This document shows positions 33,681-41,695 of a DNA stretch of 64,000 nucleotides, in pieces; positions within the stretch are counted from its first letter, which is position 1, and every line of letters begins with the position of its first letter. The stretch is from CADEEN01 sp963740395 (lineage in GTDB: Bacteria > Pseudomonadota > Gammaproteobacteria > Burkholderiales > Burkholderiaceae_C). The stretch lies in contig CAVUEP010000041.1 in NCBI GenBank assembly GCA_963740395.1, forward strand, positions 1-64,000, given 5' to 3'. Below the pieces are notes generated by a model. That model did no database searches. It was not told the origin of the DNA and saw only the letters and a program-made list of their open reading frames with translations. A program made the translations under genes and the position numbers.

Positions 33681-34976
33681 TCAGCCGGGCCGACCGTCAG
33701 CCCGCGGGCGCCCCAGCCAGCCACCATAGCGCAGCGACCAGCCCAGCATCGCCACCAGCCAGGCGGCGACGGCAGCGAGAACCAAGGGCGTGCCGGCCGC
33801 GGTCCAGAGCGCTGCGGCCAGACGCAGCCACACGGCCGCCTGCAGCGTCCAGAACAAGGCCCAGGCCAGGTTGTCGGCAGCCAGCGGGCGACCGCTGTGG
33901 CCCGCCGTCACGCGGGTGGCCATGGCTAGCAGCGTGCTGCCTAGGTAGCCCATCGTCAACGCGTGCAGCGGCGCCAGCCCGAGCGAATGCGCGGCGCCAT
34001 GCAACGCCATCATGGTGTGTGAGATCGCGCCGAGCGCGAAAGCGACACCCAACCACAGGAAACCCATGTGCAGCATGGCCAGCAGGCGGATCTTCAGGCT
34101 TTGCACCAGGCCCCAGTGCAGGGCCAGTCCAAGCAGCAGCAGCGCCGCGGGCGCTTCGATGGCGACCTGCAGCCAGCGTGCCCACGTCGGCAGCGGCCAC
34201 CACCACAACTCGCTCACGGTGAAGGGCAGTTCGGCCACCACCACCCCCAGCATGGCCCAGAGCAAGGCATCGGGGCGCCACGCGCGCTGCATTGGCAAGG
34301 CGCCTGCCGTGAAGAAGGGCAGCATGCGATGGGCCACCGTGACGAACAGCGGTGTCAGAAAGCCCCACAGGGCCACGGTCGTGGCAGTGCGCAGCATCGT
34401 TGCCGACTCCACAGCCAACGCCGCGGCGGCCACCCACAAGCTCAGCATGCCGACCACCGCCGTCGTGGCAAGCAGGGTGGCATGCAGCTTGTCCGGCGCG
34501 CCGCTTGTACGCAGCATCTGGATCAAGCGCCGCGTGACGGCGCTCCAGCCCAGCGCGACGGCGACCAGCCCCGCTGCCGCGAGCGCATGCGAGGCATGAA
34601 AGCCGATCAACGCGAGGGCCCAACCCCCGAGCATCGACAGCAGGGGCGGCCGCAAGACGTCGGCCGGGACCTCGGGCAAACCCAGCCAACGCGGTCCGGC
34701 GGTGAAGGCGAACCCAGCGACGAAGAGCGGCATGAAGCCCAGGGCCATCACCAGACCGTGCGCCGCGGCCGGTGCGACGGACCAGGGCAATGCGAGGCCT
34801 AGAGTCCGCACGATCAACACCCCGGTCCACCACAACGCTGAGACGGCCAGCATCGTCGCGCCCGCGGCAAAAGCGAGACGGTGCGGCGCCTGCATCAGGT
34901 GCGCGAAGCGCCACGGGCCCGCGACGACCTTGCCGGCAGCCGCGTGCGGCAATGGGTGAATGGGAAGGATCTTCAC
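33681..34976 (-). CDS. nnrS: NnrS-family heme/copper membrane protein
   Basis: A protein of 431 residues with about 12 transmembrane helices. NnrS-type features are PWRFAHLMQAPHRLAFAAG near the N-terminus, AHGLVMALGFMPLFVAGF, TVAHRMLPFFT and LHALTMGYLGSTLLAMATRVTAGHSGRPL, rich in conserved His. NnrS protects cells from NO and its products and is usually controlled by NO-responsive regulators in denitrifiers. It is transcribed toward nrdJ. No clear DNR box was found directly upstream. Confidence 0.92.
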   Translation of the reverse strand: MKILPIHPLPHAAAGKVVAGPWRFAHLMQAPHRLAFAAGATMLAVSALWWTGVLIVRTLGLALPWSVAPAAAHGLVMALGFMPLFVAGFAFTAGPRWLGLPEVPADVLRPPLLSMLGGWALALIGFHASHALAAAGLVAVALGWSAVTRRLIQMLRTSGAPDKLHATLLATTAVVGMLSLWVAAAALAVESATMLRTATTVALWGFLTPLFVTVAHRMLPFFTAGALPMQRAWRPDALLWAMLGVVVAELPFTVSELWWWPLPTWARWLQVAIEAPAALLLLGLALHWGLVQSLKIRLLAMLHMGFLWLGVAFALGAISHTMMALHGAAHSLGLAPLHALTMGYLGSTLLAMATRVTAGHSGRPLAADNLAWALFWTLQAAVWLRLAAALWTAAGTPLVLAAVAAWLVAMLGWSLRYGGWLGRPRADGRPG

Positions 34977-35055
34977 GGCAAGTGCAGCGACTGTCGGTCA
35001 ATTGCCGCTGGCGCACATTGCGCTGCGTCAGCCCGCTCGGCATGCATGCCAGGCA

Positions 35056-35084
35056 AGAAAAAAGGCCCTCACGCGGAGGACCTT
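35056..35084 (-). terminator. Intrinsic terminator after tRNA-fMet
   Basis: On the minus strand AAGGTCCTC pairs with GAGGGCCTT (one G-T wobble) around a short loop and is followed by TTTTTTC. It lies a few bases past the tRNA 3' end. Confidence 0.8.
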
Positions 35085-35091
35085 TCGATGT

Positions 35092-35168
<77 letters not shown>

Positions 35169-35297
35169 ACGCGAATTCTAACATGGCACCCCGCGCAAAT
35201 TCGTTGAGCGGCGCGTCAAATTGCGAGCGATCGGCGCTGCACTTTACGCGCGCCACGCACGGTCAGACCTTGTGCACGCATGCAGCGCCCGAAACGA

Positions 35298-35324
35298 ACA
35301 AGGCCAGCTTGCAGCTGGCCTTGT
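35298..35324 (-). terminator. Terminator of the alpha operon
   Basis: A perfect stem AAGGCCAGC/GCTGGCCTT with a 5-base loop lies 20 bases after the rplQ stop, followed on the minus strand by the T-rich TTGTTCGTTTC. Confidence 0.72.
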
Positions 35325-35343
35325 GTGCGATGTCGAGCGACGC

Positions 35344-35739
35344 TTATTCGGCGTCGGTCTTGACTTCTTCGGCCGCGGGCTCGGGCCGGTCGACGAACTC
35401 GACGAAGGCCATCGGCGCGTTGTCGCCGACGCGGAAACCCATCTTCAGGATGCGTGTGTAGCCGCCCGGGCGCGCCTTGTAGCGCGGGCCGAGTTCATTG
35501 AAGAGCTTCGTAACGACGTCGCGATCGCGGGTGCGGTCGAACGCCAGTCGGCGATGCGCCAGCGTCGGCTCCTTGGCCAGCGTGATCAGCGGCTCGACAG
35601 CCATGCGCAGCTCCTTGGCCTTGGGCAGCGTGGTCTTGATCGCCTCGTGCGTGATCAGCGAGTTGCACATGTTGCGCAGCATCGCCTGGCGGTGCGCGCT
35701 GGTGCGGTTGAGTTTTCGTAGTCCGTTGCGGTGGCGCAT
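35344..35739 (-). CDS. rplQ: 50S ribosomal protein L17
   Basis: A protein of 131 residues starting MRHRNGLRKLNRTSAHRQAML, the invariant L17 N-terminus. The core holds THEAIKTTLPKAKELR, and an acidic tail ends PEPAAEEVKTDAE. It is the last gene of the alpha operon, followed by a terminator, and is separated from rpoA by a 107-base gap full of hairpins. Start ATG at 35739; upstream in-frame codons belong to the structured leader. Confidence 0.97.
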   Translation of the reverse strand: MRHRNGLRKLNRTSAHRQAMLRNMCNSLITHEAIKTTLPKAKELRMAVEPLITLAKEPTLAHRRLAFDRTRDRDVVTKLFNELGPRYKARPGGYTRILKMGFRVGDNAPMAFVEFVDRPEPAAEEVKTDAE

Positions 35740-35764
35740 GGTGCGGGTCCTTTCGTTGATTGTT

Positions 35765-35845
35765 CTCCCAGCCGTATCAGGTACTGGGAGTTGCACCGGG
35801 CTTCCCTTCGGAAGCCCACTTCACTGACGGCGCTTGCGCGCCGTC
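35765..35845 (-). promoter_or_regulatory. Three tandem hairpins between rpoA and rplQ
   Basis: Three perfect stems follow each other in the minus-strand transcript. GACGGCGC/GCGCCGTC has a GCAA (GNRA) tetraloop (35826-35845). GGGCTTCC/GGAAGCCC has a 4-base loop (35798-35817). CTCCCAG/CTGGGAG has a 12-base loop (35765-35790). None has a T-tract. They may set RNA processing, stability or rplQ translation. Confidence 0.6.
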
Positions 35846-35846
35846 C

Positions 35847-36836
35847 TTACCTCTTGTCCAGGCCCTGGGGCGGCCAGTTCTCCAGGCGCGCGCCGAGCGT
35901 CAGGCCACGCGAGGCGAGCACTTCCTTGATCTCGTTGAGCGACTTGCGACCCAGGTTCGGGGTCTTCAGCAGCTCGGTTTCGGTGCGCTGGATCAGGTCA
36001 CCGATGTAATAGATGTTCTCGGCCTTGAGGCAGTTGGCCGAACGCACCGTGAGTTCGAGCTCGTCGACCGGACGCAGCAGGATCGGATCGAAGGTGCTGG
36101 TTGCGCGCTTCTGCTCTTCGAAGATGCCGCTGACCTCGCTACCCTCGAGCTGAGCGAAGACGGCGAGTTGCTCGACCAGGATCTTGGCCGAGGCGCGGAT
36201 CGCTTCCTCGGGGCTGATCGCCCCGTTGGTCTCGATTTCCATCACCAGCTTGTCGAGGTCGGTGCGCTGTTCGACGCGGGCGTTCTCGACCGCGTAGCTG
36301 ACGCGCTTGACCGGCGAGAACGATGCATCCAGGACGATGCGGCCGATCGACTTGGTCGGCTCGTCGCCGAAGCGGCGCATGTTGCCCGGCACATAGCCGC
36401 GACCCTTTTCCACCTTGATCTGCATGTCGAGCTTGCCGCCATGCGACAGGTTCGCGATCACGTGGTCCGGATTGATGATCTCGACGTCGTGCGGGGTCTG
36501 GATGTCGCCGGCCGTGACCGGGCCCTCGCCCTCCTTGCGCAGCACCAGCGTGACTTCGTCACGGTTGTGCAGGCGGAACGTCACGCCCTTCAGGTTGAGC
36601 ATGATGTGAACGACGTCTTCCTGCACGCCGTCGATCGTCGAGTACTCGTGCAGCACGCCAGCGATGGTGACTTCAGTCGGCGCATAGCCCACCATCGACG
36701 ACAACAGCACACGGCGCAGGGCGTTGCCCAGCGTGTGGCCGTAGCCGCGCTCGAAAGGCTCGAGCGTGGCTTTGGCACGGTGGCCGCCGATCGGCTCGAC
36801 ATTGATGGCTTTGGGTTTCAGCAGATTGGTTTGCAT
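35847..36836 (-). CDS. rpoA: RNA polymerase alpha subunit
   Basis: A protein of 329 residues, the standard length. The N-terminal dimerisation domain includes GYGHTLGNALRRVLLSSM. The linker is followed by the C-terminal domain LTVRSANCLKAENIYYIGDLIQ...LGRKSLNEIKEVLASRG, which contacts UP elements and activators. The C-terminal domain is the partner surface for Crp/Fnr activators such as the DNR-type protein in this window. It follows rpsD across a 152-base structured gap. Confidence 0.98.
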   Translation of the reverse strand: MQTNLLKPKAINVEPIGGHRAKATLEPFERGYGHTLGNALRRVLLSSMVGYAPTEVTIAGVLHEYSTIDGVQEDVVHIMLNLKGVTFRLHNRDEVTLVLRKEGEGPVTAGDIQTPHDVEIINPDHVIANLSHGGKLDMQIKVEKGRGYVPGNMRRFGDEPTKSIGRIVLDASFSPVKRVSYAVENARVEQRTDLDKLVMEIETNGAISPEEAIRASAKILVEQLAVFAQLEGSEVSGIFEEQKRATSTFDPILLRPVDELELTVRSANCLKAENIYYIGDLIQRTETELLKTPNLGRKSLNEIKEVLASRGLTLGARLENWPPQGLDKR

Positions 36837-36893
36837 TGAGTGATGTTCCTGTCAATACCCTCGGCTCGTTACACCGATAAGGCTGATGGATCT

Positions 36894-36936
36894 GCCGGGC
36901 TGGGAGACGATGGCTTCGCGCCCGGCAAGCGAAGCC
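36894..36936 (-). promoter_or_regulatory. Putative H-type pseudoknot in the rpoA leader
   Basis: On the minus strand GGCTTCGC (36936-36929) pairs with GCGAAGCC (36919-36912), 8 bp. GCCGGGC inside that loop (36926-36920) pairs with GCCCGGC (36900-36894), 7 bp. The connecting loops are 2, 0 and 11 bases, the geometry of an H-type pseudoknot. It lies between rpsD and rpoA. In E. coli the S4 protein (rpsD) represses the alpha operon by binding a pseudoknot, though in front of rpsM. Confidence 0.45.
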
Positions 36937-36988
36937 TCCAAGGGAATGGGCGCAGCCTTTGGGGCCACGATCCCGCTGTCCTGTGCGC

Positions 36989-37612
36989 TTATCTCGAGTA
37001 CAGCTCGACGATCAGTGCTTCCTTGATTTCAGCGCCAAATTGATCGCGGTCCGGGGTCTTCGTGAACACGCCCTCAAGCTTGGCGGTGTCGACCTTGACC
37101 CATTCGGGTAGCCCGATCGACTCGGCGAGCTTCACGGAGTCGGTCACGCGCAGCTGCTTCTTCGACTGCTCGCGCACAGCGACGGTGTCGCCGGCCTTGA
37201 CCAGGTACGACGAGATGTTCACGACGCCACCGTTGACGGTGATGCTCTTGTGCGACACCAGCTGGCGCGCTTCGGCGCGGGTGCTGCCAAAGCCCATGCG
37301 GTAGACCACATTGTCCAGGCGTGACTCGAGCAGCATCAGCAAGTTGGCGCCGGTATTGCCCTTGCGGCGTTCGGCCTCGGCGAAGTAGCGACGGAACTGA
37401 CGCTCCAGCACGCCGTACATGCGCTTGACCTTCTGCTTCTCGCGCAGTTGCAGACCGTAGTCGCTGGTGCGCGAGCCGCTGGTGCGGCCATGCTGGCCGG
37501 GGCGGGATTCGAACTTGGACTTGTCGCTGATGGCGCGGCGTGCGCTCTTCAGGAACAGGTCGGTGCCTTCACGGCGGGAGAGTTTGGCCTTGGGGCCGAG
37601 GTAACGTGCCAC
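36989..37612 (-). CDS. rpsD: 30S ribosomal protein S4
   Basis: A protein of 207 residues, MARYLGPKAKLSRREGTDLFL at the start. It has the S4 RNA-binding domain LESRLDNVVYRMGFGSTRAEARQLVSHKSITVNG and the closing ALIVELYSR. S4 nucleates 30S assembly and, in enterobacteria, represses its own operon. It is preceded by a 141-base gap with a long hairpin and followed by the structured rpoA leader. Confidence 0.98.
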   Translation of the reverse strand: MARYLGPKAKLSRREGTDLFLKSARRAISDKSKFESRPGQHGRTSGSRTSDYGLQLREKQKVKRMYGVLERQFRRYFAEAERRKGNTGANLLMLLESRLDNVVYRMGFGSTRAEARQLVSHKSITVNGGVVNISSYLVKAGDTVAVREQSKKQLRVTDSVKLAESIGLPEWVKVDTAKLEGVFTKTPDRDQFGAEIKEALIVELYSR

Positions 37613-37708
37613 GTTGCTGTCCTTATTTCAATCTGACGCAACCTTCGTGTTGCGCGAGTCCGGCGGATGTTGTTCTAGGTGCTCGGACGGTGGGCTTCAA
37701 AACGCCAA

Positions 37709-37741
37709 CGTCGACAGGGTCCTTGCGAAGCCCTGTCGACG
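37709..37741 (-). promoter_or_regulatory. Perfect 11-bp hairpin in the rpsK-rpsD gap
   Basis: CGTCGACAGGG (37709-37719) and CCCTGTCGACG (37731-37741) form a perfect stem with an 11-base loop, starting 12 bases after the rpsK stop. There is no T-tract, so it is more likely a processing or regulatory element than a terminator. Confidence 0.5.
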
Positions 37742-37753
37742 CGGCAGGGAGGC

Positions 37754-38158
37754 TTAGATGCGCCGACGCTTCTGCGGCCGGCAGCCGTTGTGCGGAACGG
37801 GCGTCACGTCGGAGATCGAGTTGATACGGATGCCCAGCGAGGCCAGCGCACGCACGCTCGACTCGCGGCCGGGGCCCGGGCCCTTGATGCGTACGTCCAG
37901 GTTCTTGATGCCCTGCTCTTGCGCCGCGCGGCCGGCGTTCTCGGCGGCGACCTGGGCCGCAAACGGCGTGCTCTTGCGCGAGCCCTTGAAGCCCTGACCG
38001 CCCGAGGACGCCCACGCCAGCGCGCCGCCCTGGCGGTCGGTGATCGTGATGATGGTGTTGTTGAACGACGCGTGCACGTGCGCAATCCCATCCGCGATGT
38101 TCTTGCGAATCTTCTTGCTCACGCGACGCGCGGCGGTGTTCTGGGGTGCCTTGGCCAT
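37754..38158 (-). CDS. rpsK: 30S ribosomal protein S11
   Basis: A protein of 134 residues, MAKAPQNTAARRVSKKIRKNI, with the conserved core AHVHASFNNTIITITDRQG and C-terminus DVTPVPHNGCRPQKRRRI. S11 forms part of the 30S platform near the mRNA exit. It is in the alpha operon between rpsM and rpsD. Confidence 0.98.
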   Translation of the reverse strand: MAKAPQNTAARRVSKKIRKNIADGIAHVHASFNNTIITITDRQGGALAWASSGGQGFKGSRKSTPFAAQVAAENAGRAAQEQGIKNLDVRIKGPGPGRESSVRALASLGIRINSISDVTPVPHNGCRPQKRRRI

Positions 38159-38220
38159 GTTCTGTTCCTTGAGTCTTTAGCGACGCGCGCGGATCACTGC
38201 TTGATGAGACGGGCGACGGG

Positions 38221-38586
38221 TCACTTCTTGACCAGGGCGCCCGACTTGCGCGGGCCCTTGCGGGTGCGTGCGTTGGTCTTGGTGCGCTGGCCGCGAACGG
38301 GTAGGCCGCGACGATGGCGCATGCCGCGGTAGCAGCCGAGGTCCATCAGGCGCTTGATGTTGATCGACATTTCGCGACGCAGGTCGCCTTCGATCGTCAT
38401 GCGGCCGATTTCGTCGCGGATCTTTTCCAGGTCGCCGTCCGACAGGTCCTTGATCTTCTTCGAATAGGCGATACCCGCCTTGTCGCAGATCTTCTGTGCC
38501 GTGTCGCGGCCGATGCCGTAGATCGACGTCAGGCCGATCTCGGTGTGCTTGTGCGGCGGGATGTTGATACCAGCAATGCGTGCCAT
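38221..38586 (-). CDS. rpsM: 30S ribosomal protein S13
   Basis: A protein of 121 residues beginning MARIAGINIPPHKHTEIGLT, with the helix-two-turn-helix region and the basic tail GLPVRGQRTKTNARTRKGPRK. S13 contacts the 50S subunit and P-site tRNA. It follows rpmJ after 35 bases. No regulatory pseudoknot of the E. coli type was seen directly in front of it. Confidence 0.98.
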   Translation of the reverse strand: MARIAGINIPPHKHTEIGLTSIYGIGRDTAQKICDKAGIAYSKKIKDLSDGDLEKIRDEIGRMTIEGDLRREMSINIKRLMDLGCYRGMRHRRGLPVRGQRTKTNARTRKGPRKSGALVKK

Positions 38587-38621
38587 GGTGTTCCTTCTGT
38601 GTCCTGTGCGGTCGGGCCGGG

Positions 38622-38735
38622 TCAGCCCTGGCGCTGCTTGTGGCGCGGGTCAGTGCAGATCACGCGCACGACGCCGTGGCGTCGGATGATCTTGCAGTTG
38701 CGACACATTTTCTTGACTGATGCAGCGACTTTCAT
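38622..38735 (-). CDS. rpmJ: 50S ribosomal protein L36
   Basis: A protein of 37 residues, MKVAASVKKMCRNCKIIRRHG, with the zinc-binding C-x2-C...C...H ligands (CRNC, CTDPRH). A GGAG site lies upstream of the ATG. It lies between secY and rpsM, where infA is often also found; no infA is present here. Confidence 0.96.
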   Translation of the reverse strand: MKVAASVKKMCRNCKIIRRHGVVRVICTDPRHKQRQG

Positions 38736-38812
38736 GACTAGCTCTCCTAAACCTTCTTACCAAACGGGCAAATGCAGTGCTGACTTCGCGCGGGACACGG
38801 TACGTGCCCGCC

Positions 38813-40124
38813 TCAAGTCGCCTTGAAATTTGCCTTCTTCAAGAGTGATTCGTACTGGTGGCTCATGATGTAGCTCTGGACCTGGGCCCAGAAGTCCATC
38901 GTCACGACCACGATGATCAACAGTGAGGTGCCGCCGAAATAGAACGGCACGTTGTACTTCAACACCAGGAATTCGGGCAGCAGGCAGACTGCCGTGATGT
39001 AGATCGCGCCGGCCAATGTCAGCCGGCCCAGGATGCGGTCGATGTGCTTGGCGGTCTGGTCACCCGGACGAATGCCGGGAATGAAGGCGCCGCTCTTCTT
39101 CAGGTTGTCAGCCGTCTCGCGGCTGTTGAACACCAGCGCGGTGTAGAAGAAGCAGAAGAAGATGATCATCGCGGCGTACAGCATCACGTAGATCGGCTGA
39201 CCGGGCGACAAGCGCAGCCGACAGGTCGCGCAGCCAACGCATGCCTTCGCCGGTGGCGAACCAACCGACCACGGTCGCCGGCAGCAGGATGATCGACGAG
39301 GCGAAGATCGGCGGGATCACGCCCGACATGTTGAGCTTCAGCGGCAGATGCGACGACTGGCCACCGTAGACCTTGTTGCCGACCTGGCGCTTGGCGTAGT
39401 TGACGAGTATCTTGCGCTGGCCTCGCTCAACGAAGACCACGGCAAAGGTGACGCCGATGACCAGCGCGATGATGAACAGCGAAGCGATGATGCTCATCGA
39501 CCCGGTGCGCACCAACTCGAACAGGCCCGCGATGGCGCCCGGCAAGCCGGAGACGATGCCCGCGAAGATGATGATCGAGATGCCGTTGCCCAGTCCGCGC
39601 TCGGTGATCTGTTCGCCCAGCCACATCAGGAACATGGTTCCGGCCACCAGGCTCACCACCGCCGTCATGCGGAAGCCGAAGCCAGGCGCAATCACCAGTC
39701 CCGGCGAACCTTCGAGCGCGAGCGCGATGCTCAGCGACTGGAAGATCGCCAGCAACAGCGTGCCGTAGCGTGTGTATTGCGTGATCTTGCGCCGCCCGGA
39801 CTCGCCTTCCTTCTTCAGGGCCTCGAGCGTGGGCACGACGTAGGTCATCAACTGCATGATGATCGACGCCGAGATGTAGGGCATGATCCCCAGCGCCAAC
39901 ACGGAAAAGCGCGACAGCGCGCCGCCGCTGAACATGTTGAACAGGTTCAGGATGCCGCCGCTCTGGCTGTCGAACAGCTGGCGCAGTTGGTCCGGGTCGA
40001 TGCCGGGCACGGGAATGTGCGTGCCGATGCGATAGACCACGAGCGCAAGCAGCAAGAACACCAAGCGGCGACGCAGGTCGCCGAACTTGCCGCTCTTGGC
40101 CAGCTGGGTGGCGTTGGTTGCCAA
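38813..40124 (-). CDS. secY: Preprotein translocase subunit SecY, one-base frameshift
   Basis: The N-terminal 303 or so residues (MATNATQLAKSGKFGDLRRR through GMRWLRDLSAAL) are in one frame. The rest (SPGQPIYVMLYAAMIIFF to the C-terminus) is in another. Deleting one of the two A bases at 39210-39211 restores a SecY of about 436 residues with ten helices. SecY is the essential Sec channel, so this is almost certainly a sequence error rather than a broken gene. The gene belongs to the spc operon, downstream of rplO. Confidence 0.95.
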
Positions 40125-40139
40125 GTCGTCTGTCCTCGA

Positions 40140-40574
40140 TTACTCGGCGACGGAGCCGCCAGCGGCTTCGATGGCGGCTTTCGCACCCGCGGTCGCGCCG
40201 ATCCCCTTGAGCACGACCTTGCTGGTCAGTTCGCCGGTCTTGATGACCTTGACGGTCTTGATCATGTCGCGAACCAAGCCGGCCTGCTTCAGGCTCAGGA
40301 GGTCGACTTCGGCCAGCGCGAGCTCTTGCAGATCGCTCAGCGTGATCTCGGCGTTGTACTTCAGCGCATGCGACTTGAAGCCACGCTTGGGCAGCCGGCG
40401 CTGCAGCGGCATCTGGCCGCCTTCGAAACCGACCTTGTGGTAGCCGCCGGCACGCGACTTCTGACCCTTGTGGCCGCGACCCGCGGTCTTGCCCAGGCCC
40501 GACCCGATGCCACGTCCGACGCGGCGACGGTCTTTCTGGCTGCCGGAGGCCGGCTTGATATTGTTGAGTTGCAT
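40140..40574 (-). CDS. rplO: 50S ribosomal protein L15
   Basis: A protein of 144 residues, MQLNNIKPASGSQKDRRRVG, with the Gly/Arg-rich N-terminus (RGIGSGLGKTAGRGHKGQKSR) and the L15 C-terminal domain. The ATG at 40574 overlaps the rpmD stop (TGATG), so translation is coupled. Confidence 0.97.
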   Translation of the reverse strand: MQLNNIKPASGSQKDRRRVGRGIGSGLGKTAGRGHKGQKSRAGGYHKVGFEGGQMPLQRRLPKRGFKSHALKYNAEITLSDLQELALAEVDLLSLKQAGLVRDMIKTVKVIKTGELTSKVVLKGIGATAGAKAAIEAAGGSVAE

Positions 40575-40756
40575 CACAGCACCTGCACCAGGTAAGCGAC
40601 CTTGTTGATCATGCCGCGCACCGCGGGAGTGTCTTCCAGCGTGCGCTGGCTGTTCATGCGGCGCAGGCCCAGGCCGCGCACCGTGTCGCGGTGCGATTGC
40701 TTGGTACCGGCCACGCTCTTGACGAGCTTGACGGTCAGTGTTTTCTTCTCGGACAT
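40574..40756 (-). CDS. rpmD: 50S ribosomal protein L30
   Basis: A protein of 60 residues, MSEKKTLTVKLVKSVAGTKQ, with the family pattern SHRDTVRGLGLRRMNSQ. It sits between rpsE and rplO with a 20-base gap to rpsE. Confidence 0.96.
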   Translation of the reverse strand: MSEKKTLTVKLVKSVAGTKQSHRDTVRGLGLRRMNSQRTLEDTPAVRGMINKVAYLVQVL

Positions 40757-40776
40757 GTCAGTTCTCCGGCGCCGGG

Positions 40777-41295
40777 TCAGTTGAAGATGTCTTCGACCGA
40801 CTTGCCGCGCTTGGCCGCCACGGCCGCAGGCGTGGTGGAGTTGTTCAGTGCGTCCAGGGTGGCGCGCACCATGTTGTACGGATTCGACGAACCCAGGCTC
40901 TTGGCCACGATATCGGTCACGCCCAGGACTTCGAAGACGGCGCGCATCGGACCACCGGCAATGATGCCGGTACCGGGCACGGCCGGCGCCATCAGGACCT
41001 TGGCGGCGCCATGCTCGCCGCGCACGTTGTGGTAGATCGTGCCGTTCTTGAGCGCGATCTTCTTCAGGTTGCGGCGCGCGGATTCCATCGCCTTCTGCAC
41101 GGCCACGGGCACTTCCTTGGCCTTGCCCTTGCCCATGCCGACGCGACCATCGCCGTCACCGACGACGGTGAGCGCCGCAAAGCTCAGCGTGCGGCCGCCC
41201 TTGACCACCTTGGTGACGCGGTTCACCGCGATCATCTTCTCTTTCAGGCCGTCGTCATTGGCCTCGGTCTGCGCGCGGGGTTGAAATTTAGCCAT
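40777..41295 (-). CDS. rpsE: 30S ribosomal protein S5
   Basis: A protein of 172 residues with the S5 double-stranded-RNA-binding domain (DGLKEKMIAVNRVTKVVKGG) and the loop VGDGDGRVGMGKGKAKEVPVA. S5 takes part in decoding accuracy and mRNA unwinding. It is in the spc operon between rplR and rpmD. Confidence 0.98.
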   Translation of the reverse strand: MAKFQPRAQTEANDDGLKEKMIAVNRVTKVVKGGRTLSFAALTVVGDGDGRVGMGKGKAKEVPVAVQKAMESARRNLKKIALKNGTIYHNVRGEHGAAKVLMAPAVPGTGIIAGGPMRAVFEVLGVTDIVAKSLGSSNPYNMVRATLDALNNSTTPAAVAAKRGKSVEDIFN

Positions 41296-41315
41296 TGCTC
41301 TGTTCCTCTATTGCG

Positions 41316-41684
41316 TCAGAACTGCAGACCGGCTTCACGCGCAGCCTCGGCCAGCGCCTTGACGCGGCCGTGGTAGGCGAAACCAGAACGGTCGAACGCG
41401 ACCTTGTCGATGCCGGCGGCCTTGGCCTTCTCGGCGATGCGCTTGCCGACGATCGCCGCGGCGCTCGCATTGCCACCCTTGCTGGCGCCACCGAGCTCGG
41501 TGCGCACTTCCTTCTCGGCCGTCGACGCGCTGGCCAGCACCTTCGTGCCGTCGTCGGAAAGGACGTTGGCATAGATGTGCAGGTTGCTGCGAAACACCAT
41601 CAAGCGCGCAACGCGCTGAGTGGCAATACGTGCTCGCGTCTGGCGCGAGCGGCGGATACGCTGATCCTTCTTGTTGATCGTCAT
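41316..41684 (-). CDS. rplR: 50S ribosomal protein L18
   Basis: A protein of 122 residues, MTINKKDQRIRRSRQTRARI, with VFRSNLHIYANVLSDDG and the C-terminal FDRSGFAYHGRVKALAEAARE. L18 binds 5S rRNA. It is in the spc operon between rplF and rpsE. Confidence 0.98.
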   Translation of the reverse strand: MTINKKDQRIRRSRQTRARIATQRVARLMVFRSNLHIYANVLSDDGTKVLASASTAEKEVRTELGGASKGGNASAAAIVGKRIAEKAKAAGIDKVAFDRSGFAYHGRVKALAEAAREAGLQF

Positions 41685-41695
41685 GTCGCCGCTCC

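Noticed and set aside
34977..35050. DNR box before nnrS
   Set aside because: TTGACCGACAGTCG has only one good half site, and class II spacing would put the -10 inside the gene.
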